Part shown: positions 13,698 to 18,563 of the stretch, one piece after another | How positions within the stretch are numbered: position 1 is the first letter of the stretch | How the letters are laid out: every line of letters begins with the position of its first letter | NCBI GenBank assembly: GCA_030539135.1 | Contig: JAUNSQ010000012.1 | Location: 1-18,563, forward strand | Reading direction: 5' to 3' | DNA: 18,563 bases | Origin: Synergistaceae bacterium | Lineage (GTDB): Bacteria > Synergistota > Synergistia > Synergistales > Synergistaceae | Program-made: the position numbers and the translations under genes | The notes under the pieces: generated by a model | Told to the model about the DNA's origin: nothing | The model's database searches: none | Seen by the model: only the letters and a program-made list of their open reading frames with translations

Positions 13698-14583
13698 TTT
13701 GTGTTTCCTCCTGTACCGCGAGAGTCCCCGCGCGCCCGATTAGCGTTCCCATTTTTATGACGCAGGGCTTCGCGTCGCACGTGTGCGCGTAGTCGCGCAG
13801 AGTGAAAAATTCAACGCCGCGCTGTTTGGCGAGGCGGAAAAATCTATCAAGGACGTTCAGCTTAGACATGCCTTCCATCTCGGCGTGCACCGTGAGTACG
13901 TTCCATTCCTTGTCCATGCCCATAAGCCACTGGCCTGGCATCGTCCTGTCGTCGACGCCGGGCAGCCCGTATATCTCGTCCATCGTGGGCAGCGTAGTAG
14001 GTATCTGCACAGGGCGGTATTCCTTGCCCTCGAATACCGGAAGGAACGGCGAATACCCGCGAACGTCGCTGCAATATTCAAGCCCAAGCTCCTGCTGCAC
14101 CTCAAACGTCATCTGCGACACTTGCCAGCCCGGCGCGGCGTAGCTCGTCGGCTTTTTGCCCGAGAGTTTCTCGAACATCTCTGCGGCCTTGTCGAATAGA
14201 GCGCGGAAATCTTCTTTCGTGAGCTTCGCCTGTTCGTCCTGGACAAGCACATGGTCCCACGCGTGGACTCCGCAGTCATGACCTTCGAGGCACGCCTGTA
14301 CGAACACCTCCGGCGCGGAGGGAACGATGAGAGGCGCGGGAAGCAGAGTACCGTACATAAGCGTCTTGAGCCCATAAGTCGAAGGCGCCTTTGTGCGCAT
14401 CATCTTCGAGATAAATCCCTTGCGGAATATTCTCCTTATCGCCTTGCCGGAGTTGTCAGGCCCAAACGAGAAGAATATCGACGCCTTTATTGAATGCTTG
14501 TTGAAAAGAGCAAGCAGACGCGGCACGCCCTCGCGGTATCCGCGCAGAGTATCTACGTCTACCTTTATCGCAAGTTTCGTCAA
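13690..14583 (-). CDS. arnD: 4-deoxy-4-formamido-L-arabinose-phosphoundecaprenol deformylase
   Basis: A 297-residue polysaccharide-deacetylase-fold enzyme that removes the formyl group from undecaprenyl-phosphate-L-Ara4FN, making the ArnC step irreversible. Family landmarks: AIKVDVDTLRGYREGVPRLL (metal-binding Asp residues), KASIFFSFGPDN, GHDCGVHAWDH (catalytic histidines), AAPGWQ, QIPTTLPTMDEIYG and TVHAEMEGM. They align well with Escherichia coli ArnD by memory. I start at TTG 14583 (LTKLAIKVDVDT) because GGGAG lies seven bases upstream and the residues before it are unlike the family. That TTG is one base after the upstream gene's stop. It precedes the ArnE-like gene with an eight-base overlap. 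Confidence 0.95.
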   Translation of the reverse strand: MTKLAIKVDVDTLRGYREGVPRLLALFNKHSIKASIFFSFGPDNSGKAIRRIFRKGFISKMMRTKAPSTYGLKTLMYGTLLPAPLIVPSAPEVFVQACLEGHDCGVHAWDHVLVQDEQAKLTKEDFRALFDKAAEMFEKLSGKKPTSYAAPGWQVSQMTFEVQQELGLEYCSDVRGYSPFLPVFEGKEYRPVQIPTTLPTMDEIYGLPGVDDRTMPGQWLMGMDKEWNVLTVHAEMEGMSKLNVLDRFFRLAKQRGVEFFTLRDYAHTCDAKPCVIKMGTLIGRAGTLAVQEETQNG

Positions 14584-14584
14584 T

Positions 14585-15604
14585 TTAATTCTCCCGCTCC
14601 GCGTACCACTGGATCGTCCTGCGAAGGAGCTCGCGCATGTCCGTCCGCGGCTTCCAACCAAGCAGCCTGTCCATCTTCTCGACGGACGGCAGACGGTTCT
14701 GCATATCGTCGTAAGTCTTCCCGTAATACTTGTCCGCCGGTATCACGTTGAGCCTCGCTGCGTTTGCCCTTTCGGCGTAGACGGGGAAGCCTTTCATCTC
14801 GTCTATCAGCAGTTCTGCCATCTCTTTTATGGAGTAGTTGTTGCTAGGGTTGCCGAGGTTGAATATCTGGCCGTCGGCTTTGTTGTCCCTGTTCTCGATT
14901 ATCGCGCATAGGCCGTCGACGCCGTCGCCGACCCATGTAAAGCTGCGGCGTTGTTCGCCGCCGTTGACAAGCGTTATTTCTCCGCGATAGAGAACGTCAT
15001 ATATCATTTGTGTTATTGAACGAGCTTTGCGCTCCTCGGCGTCCTTGAACGTATCGAGGCGCGGCCCGACCCAGTTGAACGGGCGGAAGAGCGTGAACTG
15101 CAGCCCCTGCTCCTGTCCGTAGGCGAATATGACCCTGTCCATCATCTGTTTGCTGCAGCTGTACATCCAGCGCATCTTTACGATAGGGCCTGTGATAAGC
15201 GGACTTTCGTCCTCTTTCAGCTCCGCGTCGCCGCTCATTCCGTAGACTTCCGATGTAGATGGGAATATGACGCGCTTGTGATGCTTCGCGCAGAGGCGGA
15301 CTACCTTCAAATTCTGCTCGAAGTCCAGCTCAAACGTCCACACCGGCTTTTGGAGGTAATAGGCCGGTTTAGCTATCCCAGCGAGCGGAAGCACAACGTC
15401 GGCGCTCTTGACCTGCTCCTCTATCCAATCTGTCTCCTTAAAGATGTCTCCCTTGTGGAAACTGAGCTGGGGATTTCCCGCGAACGGCGCGAGGTTGTCG
15501 TCGGCGATGTCAAAGCCTTGGACTTGCCAGTCCGTAGCTGTCGTCGTCTTCTCCAGAAGGTGCGTCCCAATAAATCCGTTGACGCCGGTAACAAGTATTT
15601 TCAT
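14585..15604 (-). CDS. arnA: UDP-glucuronate decarboxylase (ArnA C-terminal domain as a separate protein)
   Basis: A 339-residue short-chain dehydrogenase equal to the C-terminal half of Escherichia coli ArnA. It oxidatively decarboxylates UDP-glucuronate to UDP-4-keto-pentose. Motifs: NAD-binding GVNGFIG (7-13); STSEVYGM with Ser118-Glu119 (ArnA Ser433-Glu434); Tyr148-x3-Lys152 in MYSCSKQ (ArnA Tyr463, Lys467); FRPFNWVGPR; and Arg304 in QNRLPS, where ArnA has Arg619. Start ATG 15604 is two codons after the amber stop of the formyltransferase gene and in the same frame. AGGG lies about 11 bases upstream, allowing independent initiation. ArnA-type catalysis rather than an ordinary UDP-xylose synthase is supported by these residues and the operon. 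Confidence 0.93.
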   Translation of the reverse strand: MKILVTGVNGFIGTHLLEKTTTATDWQVQGFDIADDNLAPFAGNPQLSFHKGDIFKETDWIEEQVKSADVVLPLAGIAKPAYYLQKPVWTFELDFEQNLKVVRLCAKHHKRVIFPSTSEVYGMSGDAELKEDESPLITGPIVKMRWMYSCSKQMMDRVIFAYGQEQGLQFTLFRPFNWVGPRLDTFKDAEERKARSITQMIYDVLYRGEITLVNGGEQRRSFTWVGDGVDGLCAIIENRDNKADGQIFNLGNPSNNYSIKEMAELLIDEMKGFPVYAERANAARLNVIPADKYYGKTYDDMQNRLPSVEKMDRLLGWKPRTDMRELLRRTIQWYAEREN

Positions 15605-15607
15605 ATT

Positions 15608-16489
15608 CTATGCATCCCTTTCAGGTTCGCCCTCCGGCTGATATCTCATTACTTCCAAAAGTCCGCGTCCCGTTCCCACGAGCAGGGGATTCTGAGAGAT
15701 TATCTCGCCGGGCTCCGCGCTTCCCTCGCGCGGAAAGGCTTCCCATATATATATTTTCTTACCGTCCCAGTGGGTAAAAGCTCCGGGGAACGGATGCGTT
15801 ACAGCGCGAACGAGATTATATACCGACTCCGCGCTTTTGTTCCAGTCTATCTTGCCGTCCTCCGGTCTGCGGCGTCCAAACTTTGTAGCCTTGGACTCGT
15901 CCTGCGGGGTGAGTTTTGCCGTTCCGGACTCTAGTTCATGGAGCGATTCGGCGATCAGATCGCGCGCGGCAAAGGCGACCTTCATGAACACATTGCGCGC
16001 CGTGTCGGTAAACACGATCGGCACAGACTTCTGCGCGACTATATCGCCCCTGTCCGCAAACTCCGTCATGACGTGGAGAGTCGCCCCCGTCTCCCTCTCG
16101 CCGTTGAGCACGGCCCAGTTGACGCATGCACGGCCGCGATACTTCGGGAGCAGCGCACCGTGGATATTATAAGCTCCAAGCCGTGGAAGTTCCAGAACGG
16201 CCTTCGGTATCATAGCCCTGTAATAGAACGAAAGGATAAGCTCCGGCTCCATGCCGCGCAGCTCTTCTATGTCCGCCTCGCCTATTTTCAACGGGGTGCG
16301 CACTGGGATATTATTTTTGAGCGCAATATCCTTGACCAAACGGAACCATATCTCTTCGTTCGGGTCGTCGTTGTGCGTGTAAACGACTATGACGTTCGCG
16401 CCGCTCTTTATAAGCTCCTCGAGACAGAGGCTCCCGACTTCGCTGTACGCGAAAATCGCTATGCGCGGTCTGCTATTCTCCATTTTCAT
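15608..16489 (-). CDS. arnA: UDP-L-Ara4N formyltransferase (ArnA N-terminal domain as a separate protein)
   Basis: A 293-residue formyltransferase equal to the N-terminal half of ArnA; it formylates UDP-L-Ara4N with 10-formyl-tetrahydrofolate. The catalytic triad is Asn108 and His110 (NIHGALLPKYRGR) plus Asp146 (FADRGD), with the same 38-residue spacing as Asn102 and Asp140 of E. coli ArnA. HTHN-like start of the folate pocket is less clear. The stop is TAG, followed by AAT and then the ATG of the decarboxylase in the same frame. The C-terminal linker of the E. coli protein (about 35 residues) is reduced to about a dozen here. The start is unsettled among TTG 16495, ATG 16489 and ATG 16483; all lie inside the end of arnC. 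Confidence 0.93.
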   Translation of the reverse strand: MKMENSRPRIAIFAYSEVGSLCLEELIKSGANVIVVYTHNDDPNEEIWFRLVKDIALKNNIPVRTPLKIGEADIEELRGMEPELILSFYYRAMIPKAVLELPRLGAYNIHGALLPKYRGRACVNWAVLNGERETGATLHVMTEFADRGDIVAQKSVPIVFTDTARNVFMKVAFAARDLIAESLHELESGTAKLTPQDESKATKFGRRRPEDGKIDWNKSAESVYNLVRAVTHPFPGAFTHWDGKKIYIWEAFPREGSAEPGEIISQNPLLVGTGRGLLEVMRYQPEGEPERDA

Positions 16490-17414
16490 CTTCAAAGATC
16501 TTTCTCACCGCGTAGCGCGGACGTCTGCTGACCTCGCGGTAGATGCGCCCCATATATTCGCCGGCGATGCCGAGGCTGAAAAGCACTATGCCAGTCAGCA
16601 GGAACTGTATCGCCATCAGCGTGAACACTCCCTCGACCTCAGGGCCGAGTATCAGACGGCGCAGGAGCATGTAGCAGACAAGGATGAAGGACAGGAACGA
16701 GACGACCATACCTGCCATCGTCACCATCTGCAGCGGGATTATCGAAAAGCTCGTCATCAGGTCGAAGTTGAGCCTTATCAGCTGGAAGAGACCGTATTTG
16801 GACTCGCCCATCTCGCGCTCCCTGTGAGCGACAGGTATCTCTATCGGGTTCGCGGCGAACTTCTGTCCGAGCGCGGGGATGAACGTCGTGGACTCTTTGC
16901 TGACGTTTATGATGTCGATTATGCGCCTGTCGTATCCGCGGAGCATACAGCCGTAGTCGCTGATGTTGAGCCGCGCGATCTTGTTCGTTATCTTGTTGAC
17001 TATCTTAGAGGCCACCTTGCGGAATATGGGGTCTTGGCGGCCGACGCGATATGTGCCGACAACGTCGTGTCCGGCGTCCATCTCCGCCACAAGTTTCGGT
17101 ATTTCCGCCGGCGGGTTCTGAAGGTCGGCGTCGAGCGTGATTATCTTGTCGCCCAGGACGTAGTCGAACCCTGCCATTATCGCCATGTGCTGCCCGAAGT
17201 TCCCGTTGAGGTCTATGACGCGGACTTCCTTCGGGTGGGCCTTATAAAAATCATAGAGCAGTCCCAGCGTCTTGTCTTTGCTTCCGTCGTTGATGAAGAT
17301 TATCTCAAACGGACGGCCCATCTGTTCCATGACCGGATACAGTTCTTCAAAAAGGGCTGGGAGAGATTCTTCTTCGTTGTACGCGGGAATTACTATAGAT
17401 ATCTCGGGCTTCAT
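16473..17414 (-). CDS. arnC: Undecaprenyl-phosphate 4-deoxy-4-formamido-L-arabinose transferase
   Basis: A 313-residue GT2-family glycosyltransferase that joins L-Ara4FN to undecaprenyl phosphate at the cytoplasmic face. The catalytic domain begins ISIVIPAYNEEESLP and has INDGSKD, the DxD-type TLDADLQNPP and a REREMGESKYG loop. Two long membrane helices follow near the C-terminus (around residues 218-245 and 265-290), as in ArnC. GlcNAc- or Man-transferring relatives have the same fold, but the operon fixes the assignment. The ATG abuts the arnB stop with no gap. Its 3' end overlaps the formyltransferase start by about 17 bp. Confidence 0.95.
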   Translation of the reverse strand: MKPEISIVIPAYNEEESLPALFEELYPVMEQMGRPFEIIFINDGSKDKTLGLLYDFYKAHPKEVRVIDLNGNFGQHMAIMAGFDYVLGDKIITLDADLQNPPAEIPKLVAEMDAGHDVVGTYRVGRQDPIFRKVASKIVNKITNKIARLNISDYGCMLRGYDRRIIDIINVSKESTTFIPALGQKFAANPIEIPVAHREREMGESKYGLFQLIRLNFDLMTSFSIIPLQMVTMAGMVVSFLSFILVCYMLLRRLILGPEVEGVFTLMAIQFLLTGIVLFSLGIAGEYMGRIYREVSRRPRYAVRKIFEDENGE

Positions 17415-18563
17415 TTACTTAGCGTCCTGACAGATCTGTTTGATCGCGTCAACTACGTCGCGCGCGTCCTCGTCCGTCATCGCGGGGAAGAGCGGCAGCG
17501 ATACTATGCGGTCGGACACGTATTCGGCCTCCGGCAAATCGCCGCGGCCGAGCCCCATCGCTCTGCTGTAGTACGAGAACAGGTGCAGCGCCTGATAGTG
17601 GAGCGCCGTTCCAATGTTGCGCTCCTTCATCTTTGCCATGAACTCGTCGCGCGTCATGCCGAGGCGATCTATATCGACGAGAGGCGTGAAGATGTGCCAG
17701 CTGTGGACATGCTCCCAAGAAACAGGTTTCGGAAGCATAAGCCCCTTGACGTCGGTGAGCTCCCTCATATAGAAGGCCACGATCTCGCGGCGTCTCGCGT
17801 TGAAATCCTCGAGCTGCTTGAGCTGGGACGAGCCGATGGCGGCCTGTATATCGGTCATCGTATATTTCAGCCCCGGGAATGGGATATCGTAATTGGCGTT
17901 GCCTTTCGCCGCGTAGCGGTTCCAAGCGCCCTTGGACATCCCGTTCTGGCGCAGGACCTGCGTGCGTTCCGCGATGTCCTCGTCGCCCGTGCATATCATG
18001 CCGCCCTCGCTGGTCGTTATATTCTTTGTCGGGTGGAAGCTAAACACCGCGGCGCGGCGCGCGCCCCTGTCGGCTCCTATCTTCCTGCCCTTGTACGACG
18101 CGCCGAGCGCGTGGGCCGAATCTTCGATTATCGCCAGCCCGTGCTTTTCGGCTATCGCCTCTATCTTGTCCATATCGCAGGGCATCCCCGCGAAGTGGAC
18201 GGGCATTATGGCCTTTGTGGCCGGGGTTATCAGCTTTTCAATATTTTCCGGGACGATGTTGAGAGTATTCCTGTCGATGTCGGCAAATATTGGCTTCGCG
18301 CCGACAAATATTATCACGTTGACCGTAGAGGCAAACGTCATCGGCGTGGTTATGACCTCGTCGCCGGGTCCAATGCCCAGGGCCATCAGCACAGTATGAA
18401 GCCCGGCTGTGGCCGAGTTGAGCGACAGCGCCCACGACGCCCCCGTATACTCCGCGAACTCCGCCTCAAAGCGCATGACCTTCGGGCCCATCGCGATCCA
18501 TCCTGAACGTATGGAATCCGCTACGTCCGCGACAGCGTCCTCAGATATCGACGGCTTGGAGAA
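17415..18563 (-). CDS. arnB: UDP-4-amino-4-deoxy-L-arabinose aminotransferase (first residues missing)
   Basis: 382 codons of a PLP-dependent DegT/DnrJ/EryC1-family aminotransferase, converting UDP-4-keto-arabinose to UDP-L-Ara4N with glutamate as donor. The frame is open to the window edge: it reads FSKPSISEDAVADVADSIRS then GWIAMGPK, which matches the N-terminus of ArnB (FSRPAMG...SGWITTGPK). So only a handful of residues are missing; ATG 18491 is internal. The PLP lysine is in SFHPTKNITTSEGG; IIEDSAHALGASYKGRKIG carries the cofactor-binding Asp. NYDIPFPGLKYTMTDIQAAIG and VHSWHIF are further family marks. It heads the visible arn operon. Confidence 0.95.
   Translation of the reverse strand, partial: FSKPSISEDAVADVADSIRSGWIAMGPKVMRFEAEFAEYTGASWALSLNSATAGLHTVLMALGIGPGDEVITTPMTFASTVNVIIFVGAKPIFADIDRNTLNIVPENIEKLITPATKAIMPVHFAGMPCDMDKIEAIAEKHGLAIIEDSAHALGASYKGRKIGADRGARRAAVFSFHPTKNITTSEGGMICTGDEDIAERTQVLRQNGMSKGAWNRYAAKGNANYDIPFPGLKYTMTDIQAAIGSSQLKQLEDFNARRREIVAFYMRELTDVKGLMLPKPVSWEHVHSWHIFTPLVDIDRLGMTRDEFMAKMKERNIGTALHYQALHLFSYYSRAMGLGRGDLPEAEYVSDRIVSLPLFPAMTDEDARDVVDAIKQICQDAK

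Noticed and set aside
16389..18506. A 705-codon open frame on the plus strand across arnC-arnB
   Set aside because: It is antisense to two strongly supported enzymes and its protein is Arg/His/Val/Tyr-rich low-complexity with no family motif; such frames arise from the GC-biased codon use of the real genes.

Overview
The window looks like part of the chromosome of an anaerobic diderm bacterium, most likely a Synergistota (Cloacibacillus/Synergistes type). The clues are an outer-membrane porin carrying an N-terminal S-layer-homology (SLH) domain, a Feo operon with two FeoA proteins and a FeoB-associated Cys-rich peptide controlled by a DtxR-type regulator, an oxygen-sensitive two-subunit Fe-S serine dehydratase, and a complete lipid A L-Ara4N cluster. 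The taxonomic call is inference; no rRNA is present. No tRNA, rRNA, CRISPR array, insertion sequence or phage gene was seen.

Layout. (1) 1-157, minus: 5' end of a DUF3842 gene. (2) 190-3589: a DtxR-family iron regulator diverges from feoA-feoA-feoB, followed by two small genes: a 29-residue membrane peptide and a FeoB-associated Cys-rich membrane protein. Two near-identical dyads between the regulator and feoA are the probable operators. (3) 3671-5179: SLH porin with its own terminator. (4) 5309-6870: sdaAB-sdaAA, L-serine to pyruvate plus ammonia. (5) 6965-7714, minus: class I glutamine-amidotransferase-like hydrolase of the gamma-glutamyl-GABA hydrolase type. (6) 7886-10716, minus: a tight four-gene operon of an iron-sulfur flavoprotein, then permease, binding protein and ATPase of an osmoprotectant-type ABC importer. 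The ATPase appears to have lost a few bases near its 5' end. (7) 10856-11934, plus: an HxlR-family regulator and a YjbR-like protein, divergent from operon 6; a perfect 12-bp inverted repeat in the shared promoter region is a likely HxlR operator pair. (8) 18563-11975, minus: arnB-arnC-arnA(formyltransferase)-arnA(decarboxylase)-arnD-arnE-like-ugd, ending at a terminator that overlaps the stop codon of the convergent YjbR-like gene.

How the genes work together. Block 2 is an iron-sensing and ferrous-iron uptake unit. Block 8 encodes synthesis of undecaprenyl-phosphate-L-Ara4N from UDP-glucose: Ugd makes UDP-glucuronate, the ArnA decarboxylase oxidises it, ArnB transaminates, the ArnA formyltransferase formylates, ArnC loads the lipid carrier, ArnD deformylates and the ArnE-like protein probably helps flipping. 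The final transferase ArnT is not in the window. This pathway gives cationic-peptide/polymyxin resistance in the organisms where it has been studied.

The most notable points are: the two halves of ArnA lie in the same reading frame, separated only by one amber codon and one sense codon; the ABC ATPase has an orphaned start codon with a good ribosome binding site; an Fe-S flavoprotein and an osmoprotectant-type importer share an operon opposite an HxlR regulator; and an interleaved pair of inverted repeats sits at 7788-7872.
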